DNA of 64,000 nucleotides from CAZHTS01 sp964535315 (GTDB lineage: Bacteria > Chloroflexota > Anaerolineae > Anaerolineales > Anaerolineaceae): positions 1 to 64,000 of the forward strand of contig CAZHTS010000020.1 in NCBI GenBank assembly GCA_964535315.1, in the 5' to 3' direction. Under the pieces are notes generated by a model that saw only the letters and a program-made list of their open reading frames with translations, did not search any database and was not told the DNA's origin. Made by a program: the position numbers and the translations under genes. Below, one piece after another: positions 50,523 to 58,440 of the stretch. Each line of letters opens with the position of its first letter. Position 1 is the first letter of the stretch.

Positions 50523-51260
50523 ATGAAACGAATACAATTCTTTATCATCCTGGTTGTGCTGTTGAGCGCCTGCGTCGGCGGGCCTCAAACGCAGTCGACG
50601 CAGACGGCCCCTGCCGGCCCAGGGCTGGAACGCCCGTCGTCTTTTGGGCTGGCGCCGGTTTCCGGCGACAAGGGGTTCAGTGTGATGGGCAGCGCCAGCG
50701 TGAAGGCCAACCAGGCGCAGGTGAAAGCCGAGATCGATACGGTTGATCTGGAGAAGATTCGGGTCGGGTACCGGGTTGCCGTGACCAACCCGGACAAGGG
50801 TATTTTGAGCCGGGGGGCGGTGGTGGGTTTGCCCGACCCGGCGGCTGTGGCGGGCGACGATACCTGCCAGATCGATGTCTTACTGGCAGATGCGGTTGAG
50901 GAGCCGCCTGTTGCGACGCCGACCCCGGTGGTGCAGCCGGCAGAAGATGGCAGCGCCTCTGCGCTAACGTCGGTAATGGTCAGTTCGACGAGCATGGACG
51001 GGCTGCCGGCGGTGGATGCGGATGTGATGGTGCGGATTTATCTGCCGGTCAGGGAAAATGTATTGTACGTGGATAACGCCAGCATTTTTGACGGCAAGGA
51101 CGGCAAAAAGTATGTCTGGGCCTCGGAAAAGGCCATGCTGGAGGTCTCCGAAAAGGATCTGGCGCTGGTGGCGGTGACGACGGGAGCAAGCGACGGCCGT
51201 GTCACCGAAATCTTGAGCGGCCTGAGCGCCGGCGGGACGGTCTTGCTGGCGTTCGAATAA
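50523..51260 (+). CDS. Lipoprotein resembling an efflux-adaptor (MFP/HlyD) barrel
   Basis: This 245-residue lipoprotein has a lipobox LLSAC (Cys17) after a short signal peptide. Beta-rich segments such as IDTVDLEKIRVGYRVAVT and the C-terminal VTTGASDGRVTEILSGLSAGGTVLL resemble the barrel and membrane-proximal domains of periplasmic adaptor proteins, but there is no alpha-hairpin coiled coil. A Pro/Thr linker (VATPTPVVQPAE) splits the two halves. AAGGAG precedes ATG 50523. Last gene of the exporter operon; convergent with glycerate kinase. Confidence 0.7.
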   Translation: MKRIQFFIILVVLLSACVGGPQTQSTQTAPAGPGLERPSSFGLAPVSGDKGFSVMGSASVKANQAQVKAEIDTVDLEKIRVGYRVAVTNPDKGILSRGAVVGLPDPAAVAGDDTCQIDVLLADAVEEPPVATPTPVVQPAEDGSASALTSVMVSSTSMDGLPAVDADVMVRIYLPVRENVLYVDNASIFDGKDGKKYVWASEKAMLEVSEKDLALVAVTTGASDGRVTEILSGLSAGGTVLLAFE

Positions 51261-51271
51261 GTGCGGGTGGG

Positions 51272-52654
51272 CTAAAAAGCAAAGACGAAGGTCAGGTCGT
51301 TGACGTTGGTCTGGGTCGGGCCGGTGCGGAGCAGGTCGTCGAGCGCCTGAAAGAAGGGATAGGCGTCGTTGTTGGCCAGGGCGGCGTGCGGGTCGAGGCC
51401 GAGGGCGCGGGCGCGTTCCCAGGTCTCGCCGCTGGCGACCGCCCCGGCGGCATCGGTGGGGCCGTCGCCGCCGTCGGTGGCCAGGGCCACCACGGCCACC
51501 TCGCTCAGTCCGGCCAGGTCGGCCACGGCGCCCAACGCCAACTCCTGGTTGCGTCCGCCGCGGCCGCGGCCGCGCAGGGTGACGGTGGTCTCGCCGCCCA
51601 ACAGCAGGCAGGCGGGACGGGCGAGCGGGCCATCGCAGCTGGCCATCTGGCGGGCCAGGGCGGCGGCAAAGCGCCCCGCCTGGCTCGCCTCGCCTTGCAG
51701 CGAGGTGGTCAACAGCAGGCTGTTCAGGCCCTCGCTGTGCGCCTGGTGCAGGGCGGCGGCGGCGGCGTGACGGTTGCTGGCGACGAGCAGGTTGTGCACC
51801 CCGGAAAACAGCGCCTGGTCGGGCTTGGGCGTCTCGGCGATCTGGCCGCGGGCGCCCTGTTGCAGGCGGCGCAGGACGGCGGGGGGCGCGCCGGCGGCGA
51901 GCTGGTAACGCTCGAGGATGGCGCAGGCCTGCTTGAAGGTGCTGGCGTCGGCCACGGTTGGGCCGGAGGCGATCACGTCCAGCGGATCGCCGATCACGTC
52001 GGAGAGGATAAAGGTGATCATCTCGGCCGGGGCGGCCAGGCGGGCCAGGCCGCCGCCTTTGACCGTGTCGAGGTGTTTGCGCAGGGTGTTGATTTCTTGA
52101 ATGTTGGCGCCGCAGCGCAGCAGGGCGGTGGTGAGCGCCTGGATATCGCCGAGGTGAACGCCCTCGGCCGGGGCGGCGAGCAGCGCCGAGCCGCCGCCGG
52201 AGAGGACGCACAGGATCAGGTCGCCTTCGCCGGCGTCACTCAGCCGTTGGGCCAGGCGGCGGGTGGCCTGCAGGCCGCGCTCGTCGGGGATGGGGTGCCC
52301 GGCTTCGAATACTTCAACCGAGGGGGGCAGCGGGTCGCCGCGGGTGGCGGCGTGGCCCTCTTTGGTGATGAGGACGCCGCCGGTCAGGCGCTCGGCCAGG
52401 ATGCGGGCGACGGCCTGGCCCATGGGCAGGGCGGCCTTGCCGACCCCCACCAGCAGGATGCGCCGGTAACTGCGCAAATTGTAACTGCGGTCGTCCACAC
52501 ACAATTCGTCACCCTGGCGCTGCAGGTGGCGTGCCACCGCCTGGCCGGGTTCGACCGCCTCGAGGGCGGCGGACAGGATGCGCGCTACCGGCTGGCCCCA
52601 CGGCCGGGCGCGCAGGGTGTGGGTCAACAATCGGGCAGGTGAAAGGATCGCCAT
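51272..52654 (-). CDS. Glycerate 2-kinase (MOFRL family)
   Basis: This 460-residue kinase phosphorylates D-glycerate to 2-phosphoglycerate. It has the N-terminal domain with LLVGVGKAALPMG and VLSGGGSALLAAP, and the C-terminal MOFRL domain ending in GGETTVTLRGRGRGGRNQELAL and ALATDGGDGPTDAAGAVA. Length and motifs match the GckA/TtuD type. GAGGAG lies upstream of ATG 52654. It has its own -10 element and may be read separately from the ECF operon upstream. Confidence 0.93.
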   Translation of the reverse strand: MAILSPARLLTHTLRARPWGQPVARILSAALEAVEPGQAVARHLQRQGDELCVDDRSYNLRSYRRILLVGVGKAALPMGQAVARILAERLTGGVLITKEGHAATRGDPLPPSVEVFEAGHPIPDERGLQATRRLAQRLSDAGEGDLILCVLSGGGSALLAAPAEGVHLGDIQALTTALLRCGANIQEINTLRKHLDTVKGGGLARLAAPAEMITFILSDVIGDPLDVIASGPTVADASTFKQACAILERYQLAAGAPPAVLRRLQQGARGQIAETPKPDQALFSGVHNLLVASNRHAAAAALHQAHSEGLNSLLLTTSLQGEASQAGRFAAALARQMASCDGPLARPACLLLGGETTVTLRGRGRGGRNQELALGAVADLAGLSEVAVVALATDGGDGPTDAAGAVASGETWERARALGLDPHAALANNDAYPFFQALDDLLRTGPTQTNVNDLTFVFAF

Positions 52655-52677
52655 CGTCTCCTCACTCTCTGAGCTTG

Positions 52678-52683
52678 ATTGTA
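52678..52683 (-). promoter_or_regulatory. -10 element of glycerate kinase
   Basis: TACAAT on the minus strand in the 67-bp gap after the ECF operon; it predicts a leader of about 17 nt that includes GAGGAG. Confidence 0.4.
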
Positions 52684-52721
52684 CGCCTTTTTGAGGGCGA
52701 CGGGTGGGCTCTGTGGGGGAT

Positions 52722-53516
52722 TTACGCGCACCTGTCCAGAAACTGCTCTACGGTGAGCGCCGGGTGAGAATGAGCGAGCGCCCGGCCCAGGCGCGTGATT
52801 TGCGGGGCGACCAGGGCGGCGGTTTGCAACCGCGCTTCCTGGCAGAAGAAGTCTGCGGCGGGAGCGTCCAGGGCGATCTGCCCTTCGTGCATCAGCACCA
52901 CCCGCTCCAGGTTTTCGGCGACAAAATCCATGTCGTGCGAGATCAACAGCACCGTTTTGTTCGCCTGGCGCAGCAGCGCCAGAACCCGGCTTAACTGCTG
53001 CTGTTCGCCGGCGTCCAGGCCGGCGGTGGGTTCGTCCATGACCAGTACCGGCGTTTGCATGGCCAGGGCCGAAGCCAGCGCCACCCGCTTACGCCCGGAG
53101 TACCCCAGGTCGCGCGGGTTGAGCTGGGCGCATTCCGCCAGCCCCAACCAGTCCAGCGCCTGGGCGACGTACGCCGATACCTGCGGGCGCGAATAGCCCA
53201 GGTTCTGGGCGCCGAAGGCGACCTCGTCCCATACCGTGCGGCGGAACAACTGCTCGTCAGGATTTTGAAAGGCGTAGGCCACCCGGCGGGCCATGTGCGC
53301 CGGGCTGTGCGCCCGGGTGGGCCAGTCGCCGATCCACACCTCGCCGGTGTCGGGGTGCAGCAGGCCGTTGAGGTGGCGCGCCAGCGTGGTTTTGCCGGAG
53401 CCGTTTGCGCCGACCAGGGCCACCTGCTCGCCGGGCTGGAGGGTCAGCGAAACGCCGCACAGGGCCTGAACGCCATGCGGATAGGTATAATGAACGTTCT
53501 CAATACGGATCTGCAT
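52722..53516 (-). CDS. ECF transporter ATPase (second A component) with degenerate signature motif
   Basis: This 264-residue EcfA-type ATPase has Walker A GANGSGKTT, a Q-loop in AFQNPDEQLF, Walker B VLVMDEPTAGLD and an H-loop in ISHDMDF. The expected LSGGQxQR signature is replaced by YSGRKRVALASALAM: Ser-Gly remain but the Gly-Gln pair is lost. It overlaps the first ATPase gene by 17 bp, so the two form the usual heterodimer. Asymmetric site use is possible. Confidence 0.9.
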   Translation of the reverse strand: MQIRIENVHYTYPHGVQALCGVSLTLQPGEQVALVGANGSGKTTLARHLNGLLHPDTGEVWIGDWPTRAHSPAHMARRVAYAFQNPDEQLFRRTVWDEVAFGAQNLGYSRPQVSAYVAQALDWLGLAECAQLNPRDLGYSGRKRVALASALAMQTPVLVMDEPTAGLDAGEQQQLSRVLALLRQANKTVLLISHDMDFVAENLERVVLMHEGQIALDAPAADFFCQEARLQTAALVAPQITRLGRALAHSHPALTVEQFLDRCA

Positions 53517-54372
53517 GGCTTTGCTCGTCGCTGCGGGCGAAACCGCTCGCAGCCTGCTGTAAGGTGACCGGCCGGCGAAGATGTGCCGGCCAGAGATTGC
53601 GCTCCTGGCCGAGCCGGGCGGCGTGGGTGTACCGTGTCCAACCGATGCCTGCCTCGAGGAGGCGGGAAGAGCTGAGCACATCTTCTGGCGCGCCATCCAG
53701 AATCATCTCGCCGTTGGACAGGGCAATGACGCGGCCGGCGTATTGGGCGACCCATTCCAGGCGGTGTTCGGCGATGATCACAGTTACGCCGGAGCGGCTC
53801 AACTGCTGGACGACCGCAAAGACTTCCTGGCTGCCCTGCGGGTCGAGCATGGCGGTGGGTTCGTCGAGGATGAGGATGGACGGTTCCAGGGTCAAGACGG
53901 AGGCCAGCGCCAGGCGCTGCTGCTGTCCGCCGGACAGGGTGTACGGTGAGCGATCGTCCAGGCCCTCCAGGCCGGCCAGTTTCAGGGCGCGGCGGATGCG
54001 GGCGGGCATGGCGTGGGGGGCAACCCCCAGGTTCTCAAGGCCGAAAGCCACTTCTTCAAAGACGGTGTAACGCATGCCCGAGAGCTGGTTGGCCGGGTTT
54101 TGCAGCACCAGCCCCACCTGCCCGGCGAAGTGCGCCGGGGCGTGCTGGCGGGTGTCGGCGCCCAGGATGGAAACGGCGCCCTGCATCTCGCCGTGGTAAA
54201 GCTGCGGGATAAAGCCGGCCAGCGCCAGGCACAGGCTGGACTTACCGGCGTCGTTGGCGCCGAGGAGGGCCACCATCTGCCCGGCTTCGATCTGGAAGGT
54301 GATATTTTTCAGGGCCGGGCGCTGGCCGGTGGGGTAAGTGTACGATAACTCGCAGACCTCAATCACCGCCAT
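53500..54372 (-). CDS. ECF transporter ATPase (first A component)
   Basis: This 290-residue EcfA-type ATPase has Walker A GANDAGKSS, a Q-loop in LVLQNPANQLSG, the canonical signature LSGGQQQRLALASVL, Walker B ILILDEPTAMLD and an H-loop in IAEHRLEW. It carries a roughly 50-residue C-terminal extension ending in ARSDEQSHADPY. The start is ATG 54372 behind GGAGGG; it overlaps EcfT by 14 bp. Confidence 0.93.
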   Translation of the reverse strand: MAVIEVCELSYTYPTGQRPALKNITFQIEAGQMVALLGANDAGKSSLCLALAGFIPQLYHGEMQGAVSILGADTRQHAPAHFAGQVGLVLQNPANQLSGMRYTVFEEVAFGLENLGVAPHAMPARIRRALKLAGLEGLDDRSPYTLSGGQQQRLALASVLTLEPSILILDEPTAMLDPQGSQEVFAVVQQLSRSGVTVIIAEHRLEWVAQYAGRVIALSNGEMILDGAPEDVLSSSRLLEAGIGWTRYTHAARLGQERNLWPAHLRRPVTLQQAASGFARSDEQSHADPY

Positions 54373-55153
54373 GCGCCCTCCATACGATGCCGGCAATTAC
54401 CAGCAGGCCGGACAGCAGGAGCATGCCCCAGCGCCCAGCGCGTTGAGCGGTGGTATCGTGTAATGGGATCAGGCTGGTCTTGCGCAGCGGAGCGCTGAAG
54501 CCACGTACATCCAGCGCCAGGGCGCGCTCTTCGACATCGAGCAAGGCGCTGAAGATCAGCGGCGCGACCAGCGGAAAGAGCGCCCGGGCGCGTTGCAGCA
54601 GGCTGCCCTGGGTCTCCAGGCCGCGCGCCTGTTGGGCGGCCTGGATGGCGCGGATGCGCCCGGCCATCTGCGGCAGCAGCAGCAGCGGACTGCCCAGCAG
54701 GTAGGCCAGGCCAGACGGCAGGCCAATTTCGACCAGGGCCTGGATCAGGTGGGCAGGATGGGTGCTGAGCACCAGCAGCAGCGAGGCGGCCAGGGCGGCC
54801 GCCAGCCGGGTGAGGATGAGCGCGGCGTAAGCCAGCCCTTCCTGACCGACGCGCAGCACGCCCGCCCGGAGCAGGAGGGTTTGATTGGCGGGGTTGAACA
54901 ACCCGTGGATCACGAACAACATGGCGGCCAGCGGGGCAAGAATGCGCAGCCCCACCGCCAGAGCGGGGCGGGCCAGCCCGGCGCGCCACAAGAGCAGCAG
55001 GGCCAGCAGACCGGGGAGGGCGGCGGCCCACCAGCCGCCCGGCGCGCCAAAGATGACCAGCAGGGCGGCCAGGCTAAAGGCGAGCCGGGTCAGCGGGTGC
55101 AGGCGGTGCAGCCAGGTTGTACCGGGGCGGTACAGGCTGGTGGGCAGCGACAT
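54359..55153 (-). CDS. ECF transporter transmembrane T component
   Basis: This 264-residue EcfT protein links S and A components. The N-terminal helices are followed by two cytoplasmic coupling motifs, QQARGLE and LDVRGF (Ala-Arg-Gly and x-Arg-Gly), that contact the ATPases. It starts 9 bp after the S-component gene. Complete EcfT by length. Confidence 0.92.
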   Translation of the reverse strand: MSLPTSLYRPGTTWLHRLHPLTRLAFSLAALLVIFGAPGGWWAAALPGLLALLLLWRAGLARPALAVGLRILAPLAAMLFVIHGLFNPANQTLLLRAGVLRVGQEGLAYAALILTRLAAALAASLLLVLSTHPAHLIQALVEIGLPSGLAYLLGSPLLLLPQMAGRIRAIQAAQQARGLETQGSLLQRARALFPLVAPLIFSALLDVEERALALDVRGFSAPLRKTSLIPLHDTTAQRAGRWGMLLLSGLLVIAGIVWRAHGGD

Positions 55154-55162
55154 TTTGAAGCG

Positions 55163-55756
55163 TTATTTTAAGGCGCCGGCGCGAGGAAAGCGCGCCAGGA
55201 AGCGGGCGGGCAGGCCCTTGACGATGCCCCAGGCCAACAGGGCGGTGACCACCTTGTCAATCAGGTTGTCGGTGATGACGGTGACGATCACGGCGCTGAA
55301 CAGGTCACGCCCGGTGGCCAGCAGGTAGGCGGTGATGAAGTCGGCCCCACTGCCGGTTACGCCGCCGAACATGTAGACGCGGATGGGAATGGCGACGATG
55401 GACAGGGCCACGGTGATGAGCGCTCCGCTGAGGATGGCCTGCCACCACTGCTTGAACAGCCCGTAGCGGGCGCACAACCCGGCGGCGATGCCGATGATCA
55501 TCGCCACGGGGGCAAAGGCGGCGGCGACGGGGTCGCTGATCATACCCCAGATCAGGTTGGTCAGCAGGCCGGTCAGCCCGCCGGCCCACGGCCCGGCCAG
55601 CAGCGCCACCAGCACGGTGCCGATCGAATCCAGGAAAATGGGCAGTTTGAGCATGGATACGAGTTGTCCCAGAACGATGTTGAGCACGATGGCGACCGCC
55701 ATCAGGGCCAGAGTCAGGGTGGAAAAATCTTTTTTGAGTTGGGTCTTGAACGACAT
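55163..55756 (-). CDS. ECF transporter substrate-binding S component
   Basis: A 197-residue six-helix protein that binds the transported micronutrient and associates with EcfT and the ATPases. LPIFLDSIGTVLVALLAGPWAGGLTGLLTNLIWG and a terminal DNLIDKVVTALLAWGIV fit S-component topology. The substrate cannot be read from sequence. The linked PPC and DsrE-like genes and a structured leader suggest a regulated vitamin or cofactor precursor. The start is ATG 55756, 13 bp after the PPC gene. Confidence 0.85.
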   Translation of the reverse strand: MSFKTQLKKDFSTLTLALMAVAIVLNIVLGQLVSMLKLPIFLDSIGTVLVALLAGPWAGGLTGLLTNLIWGMISDPVAAAFAPVAMIIGIAAGLCARYGLFKQWWQAILSGALITVALSIVAIPIRVYMFGGVTGSGADFITAYLLATGRDLFSAVIVTVITDNLIDKVVTALLAWGIVKGLPARFLARFPRAGALK

Positions 55757-55769
55757 GGCGATCCCTTTT

Positions 55770-56168
55770 TTATGGAATGGGTTGAATATCCAGTTCGGGA
55801 TACCCCGTCTGGGGGTCAAACGTGCGCTCAAAGCGCAGATCATCCAGGGCTGCCAGGACGATCTCGGCGGTGGTATAGACCTCGCTGCCGGCCATCAGGT
55901 GCGCGCCATAAGTGCGCCCTTCTCCATCGGCGATGGCGATGTGATAATGCGAACCATGCAGCGAGAACACGCCATTCAGGGCGACGATCTCAAATTTGCC
56001 ATCCAGGATGGCGGTTTGCTCCTGGTTGGCAAAGCGCAGGGCGGCCTTGCGCAGGCTGCCGACGCAGGCGAGCACGCAGGCGGCCTGCAACTGGCGCGCG
56101 TGTGCAAAGGCGTCGAGCGCCAGCAAGGGGTCTTCGCCCGGTCGTAAGCGCAGGGCGTGGGTTTTCAT
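55770..56168 (-). CDS. PPC-domain (DUF296) protein
   Basis: This 132-residue single-domain protein matches the PPC/DUF296 family: RLRPGEDPLLALDAF at the start, VLACVGSLRKAALRFAN, then GSHYHIAIADGEGRTYGAHLMAG and YTTAEIVLAALDDL, ending in DPQTGYPELDI. Stand-alone bacterial PPC proteins form trimers and are of uncertain function. It is the second gene of the ECF operon; the ribosome binding site is weak. Confidence 0.88.
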   Translation of the reverse strand: MKTHALRLRPGEDPLLALDAFAHARQLQAACVLACVGSLRKAALRFANQEQTAILDGKFEIVALNGVFSLHGSHYHIAIADGEGRTYGAHLMAGSEVYTTAEIVLAALDDLRFERTFDPQTGYPELDIQPIP

Positions 56169-56178
56169 TGTGCGCCGC

Positions 56179-56529
56179 TCAGATCGAGATGACTTTGCCG
56201 GCGCGGCGCTGGGCCTCGAGGATGTCGGTCATGCCGCCGACGATGCCCACCTGCACCTGGTCGGCCAGACCGTAGAAGTTCAGGCAGGTGCTGCACAGGA
56301 TCAGGCGCACGCCTTTGGCTTCCAGCGAGCGCAGCGCGTCCAGCACCGGCGAGCCGGGCACGACCAGCTGCACGCCCCGGGCGTAAAAGCAGATGACGGC
56401 GGGCAGGGTGTTGTTTTCGTCGAGCAGTTTGAAATAGGTGGTGATCAGTTTGTGTTGCAGTTCTGGCTCGGCATCCCCCATGCCATTGCGGGTGATCAAA
56501 AGAACGGTTTCTGAATCGGGTACGGACAT
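56179..56529 (-). CDS. DsrE-like family protein
   Basis: This 116-residue protein has the DsrE-like alpha/beta fold. VLLITRNGMGDAEPELQHKLI opens it, and VRLILCSTCLNFYGLADQVQVGIVGGMTDIL contains a Cys-x-x-Cys pair (LCSTC) typical of YedF/DsrE-type sulfur-handling proteins. It may bind or relay persulfide sulfur; no sulfur-relay partner is adjacent. AGGAGG lies 5 nt before ATG 56529. First gene after the leader terminator, so its expression needs read-through. Confidence 0.82.
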   Translation of the reverse strand: MSVPDSETVLLITRNGMGDAEPELQHKLITTYFKLLDENNTLPAVICFYARGVQLVVPGSPVLDALRSLEAKGVRLILCSTCLNFYGLADQVQVGIVGGMTDILEAQRRAGKVISI

Positions 56530-56756
56530 TTCAGCCTCCTGTAAGATGGTGATCGCGCCGGATGGGCGCGGAATAACCAAAAAACCGCCGCTGGCGTTCC
56601 GTCAGCGGCGGTACAGAAGGCGCAAAAACAGCGCTCACCGTCGAGACGTACGCGGCCCTGGCATTGAGCGCAGCCCTGCGCTCAATGGCTCGTTTCATAT
56701 ACGCTGGAAGTGGTTGCCCATAAGGAAATTCCTGTAAAACGGTGAGATGAAAACGT
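56530..56756 (-). ncRNA. Structured leader RNA of the ECF operon (riboswitch candidate, class unassigned)
   Basis: The predicted 225-nt leader folds well. A 7-bp P1-like helix pairs CTCACCG (56746-56740) with CGGTGAG (56640-56634) and encloses about 100 nt. Inside is an 11-bp perfect hairpin (56687-56662, loop of 4 nt) plus a GGAAUUUCC stem. A 9-bp intrinsic terminator with six U follows (56611-56579), and the DsrE ribosome binding site comes after that. The layout is aptamer, terminator, gene. I could not match it to TPP, FMN, cobalamin, SAM, THF, preQ1 or ZTP consensus. Confidence 0.5.
56579..56611 (-). terminator. Intrinsic terminator inside the ECF operon leader
   Basis: On the minus strand CCGCCGCTG (56611-56603), a 9-nt loop and CAGCGGCGG (56593-56585) form a perfect stem followed by six T (56584-56579). 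It lies between the promoter and the first gene, indicating attenuation. Confidence 0.85.
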
Positions 56757-56762
56757 GCGTCT

Positions 56763-56771
56763 ATTGTATCA
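56763..56771 (-). promoter_or_regulatory. Extended -10 promoter of the ECF operon
   Basis: TGATACAAT on the minus strand. Transcription would start near 56756 and run into the structured leader. Divergent from the TerB-like gene promoter 36 bp away. Confidence 0.55.
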
Positions 56772-56787
56772 CATCCGGGCGCACGGT

Positions 56788-56815
56788 GTTGCAAGGCAAC
56801 CGGCTATGGTATAGT
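56788..56815 (+). promoter_or_regulatory. Promoter and small inverted repeat of the TerB-BrxD-BrxHI cassette
   Basis: TGGTATAGT (56807-56815) is an extended -10 about 38 bp before the first gene. Just upstream is a perfect inverted repeat GTTGC-AAG-GCAAC (56788-56800), in the -35 region, which could bind a repressor or activator. TTGCAA within it may serve as a poorly spaced -35. Confidence 0.5.
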
Positions 56816-56852
56816 AAGGGCGTTCGAATGCTACAGGGTTGTGAGGTTGTTG

Positions 56853-58436
56853 ATGTCGAGTGGGCTGACCTGTCTCCTGGTGCTGGGACTGCTGGTGGTG
56901 GGCGTCGTGATCTGGCTGGTGGCGACGAGCATCTTTCAACGCGTCCGGCGCGAGACGCTGTCGCAAGACGCAGAGGGGCGCTGGTTGGCGAGCGAGAGCT
57001 TCGAGGCGCATTTTATCCATGACGCCCGGCGCTATCACAGCCTGGAGGGCAAAGAAACCGCCCCGGTGACGCTCGATGAAGAACGGCCCGTCTTTCAGAC
57101 GCTGCGTGCAGAGCAGCGCGCCTGGTATTTCTACTGGCGCACGTGCGCACGCAGCGGCGTGTTTCTGCACACCTCGCCCGGTTATCTCTTCCTGTATGTG
57201 TTCGAACTGTTGTGCCTGATCGAGATGCCCGACCCGCTCCAGGCCGCCCAACAAATCCGGCTGGTGTGGAGCGCCTGCCGGGCGAGTTATCCGCACCTGG
57301 ACGCCTGTCTGCCCGAATGGGGCGGCGATTTGCTGGCGGCGCGCGCCGGGGTGTCGCAATGCCTGGACTGGTGGTGGGAGATGATCACCGTCGAGCGGAT
57401 CCAGGCGCCGGCAGCGGTGGTCAACCTCATCGTGCAGGATGCCGTGGCGGCGGGCAGGGTGGACGCCCTGCCCTACCCGGTCTGGGCGGCGCTCAACCCA
57501 TACCGCCCGCAGAACAAGTTTTTCCAGCGTTATAACCCGAATGGCGACATCGAACGGGGATACCTGCGGGCCATTCTGGCGGTAGACGCCTATCTGAGCA
57601 CGCTGCGGGCGCGGCGCGGCCTGCTGGAGCGGTACACCTCGCCGCGCCAGAGCGAGCAGCGCAAGACGGCCTTTCAGGGCGCCGTTGTTCCGGCCGATTT
57701 TCCCCGCTTGCTCGAACTGGGCCCGGCGCGCCAGTACGTGGACGCCCCGCGCCTGGGCGCGCTGCTGTCGGCCATCTGCCGCTACAGCGAGAACATTCTG
57801 CGCCGGCAGCGGCGCTTTGCGGCGCGCCTGGCAGGGGTCGAACTGGAGGCCCGTTTCCAGGCGGTGTTGGACGCCGCCTTCGCGGATGCGGCGCCGCAAG
57901 GCGCGCCCTCTGTCCCGGCGGTCGAGGCCGGGCCGTTGAAGATCAGCCTGGACGCCGGGCGCATCGCCCAACTGCACCAGGAAAGCGAACGGGTGCGGGC
58001 GCTGTTGGCGCCCGAGGATGGCGAAGTGGAACCGGTGGTGCGCCTGCGCCCGCTGCCGGCTGAAAATCGCCGGCCGGCGCGCATTGTCGAAGCGGGCCGA
58101 GATGCGATAGAATGGGGTACCCGGCAAACGCCGGCGAGCGGACCGCCTGCGCCCGATGGCGGGAATGCCGCCTGGCAGAAGTTTTGTAAGGAACTCACCC
58201 CGCTCGAAGCGCAGGTGATCGCCCTGCTGCTCGGCGCAGAGGCGGTGGCGCAGGGGCGCATCGACGAACTGGCCCGTTCGCAGGGCACGATGGGCAGCCT
58301 GTTAATGGATGGGCTCAACGAGAAGGCGATTGAATGCCTGGAACGCACGCCTTTCTACGTCGAGGCCGAGGTGTGGTACGTGGAAGAAGAAGATCGAGAC
58401 GTGTTGCGGGCGCGAACGCGCCTGGGAGGATGTTAA
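56853..58436 (+). CDS. TerB-N/TerB-C domain protein with N-terminal membrane helix
   Basis: This 527-residue protein has an N-terminal transmembrane helix (about 5-26), then a TerB-N-like region (about 45-260, with HTSPGYLFLYVFELL and YPVWAALNPYRPQNKFF). A middle helical region follows, then a TerB-C-like tail (about 435-527) with SQGTMGSLLMDGLNEKAIECL. TerB-N/TerB-C proteins are linked to tellurite-type stress systems and, in bioinformatic surveys, to ATPase-helicase cassettes like the one here. ATG 56853 is chosen (GAGG upstream); a GTG at 56841 is possible. The ATPase gene starts 4 bp after its stop. Confidence 0.75.
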   Translation: MSSGLTCLLVLGLLVVGVVIWLVATSIFQRVRRETLSQDAEGRWLASESFEAHFIHDARRYHSLEGKETAPVTLDEERPVFQTLRAEQRAWYFYWRTCARSGVFLHTSPGYLFLYVFELLCLIEMPDPLQAAQQIRLVWSACRASYPHLDACLPEWGGDLLAARAGVSQCLDWWWEMITVERIQAPAAVVNLIVQDAVAAGRVDALPYPVWAALNPYRPQNKFFQRYNPNGDIERGYLRAILAVDAYLSTLRARRGLLERYTSPRQSEQRKTAFQGAVVPADFPRLLELGPARQYVDAPRLGALLSAICRYSENILRRQRRFAARLAGVELEARFQAVLDAAFADAAPQGAPSVPAVEAGPLKISLDAGRIAQLHQESERVRALLAPEDGEVEPVVRLRPLPAENRRPARIVEAGRDAIEWGTRQTPASGPPAPDGGNAAWQKFCKELTPLEAQVIALLLGAEAVAQGRIDELARSQGTMGSLLMDGLNEKAIECLERTPFYVEAEVWYVEEEDRDVLRARTRLGGC

Positions 58437-58440
58437 CCGC

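Noticed and set aside
51386..52642. 418-codon open frame on the plus strand
   Set aside because: Gly/Ala/Gln-rich mirror of the glycerate kinase gene; no start signal and no protein-like pattern.
56531..56794. 87-codon minus-strand frame through the ECF leader
   Set aside because: It crosses a perfect terminator hairpin and the promoter -10; the RNA structure explains this region better than a peptide.
56769..58127. 452-codon open frame on the minus strand
   Set aside because: Antisense to the TerB-like gene, composed of Arg/Gln/His-rich sequence; also runs through the structured leader region.
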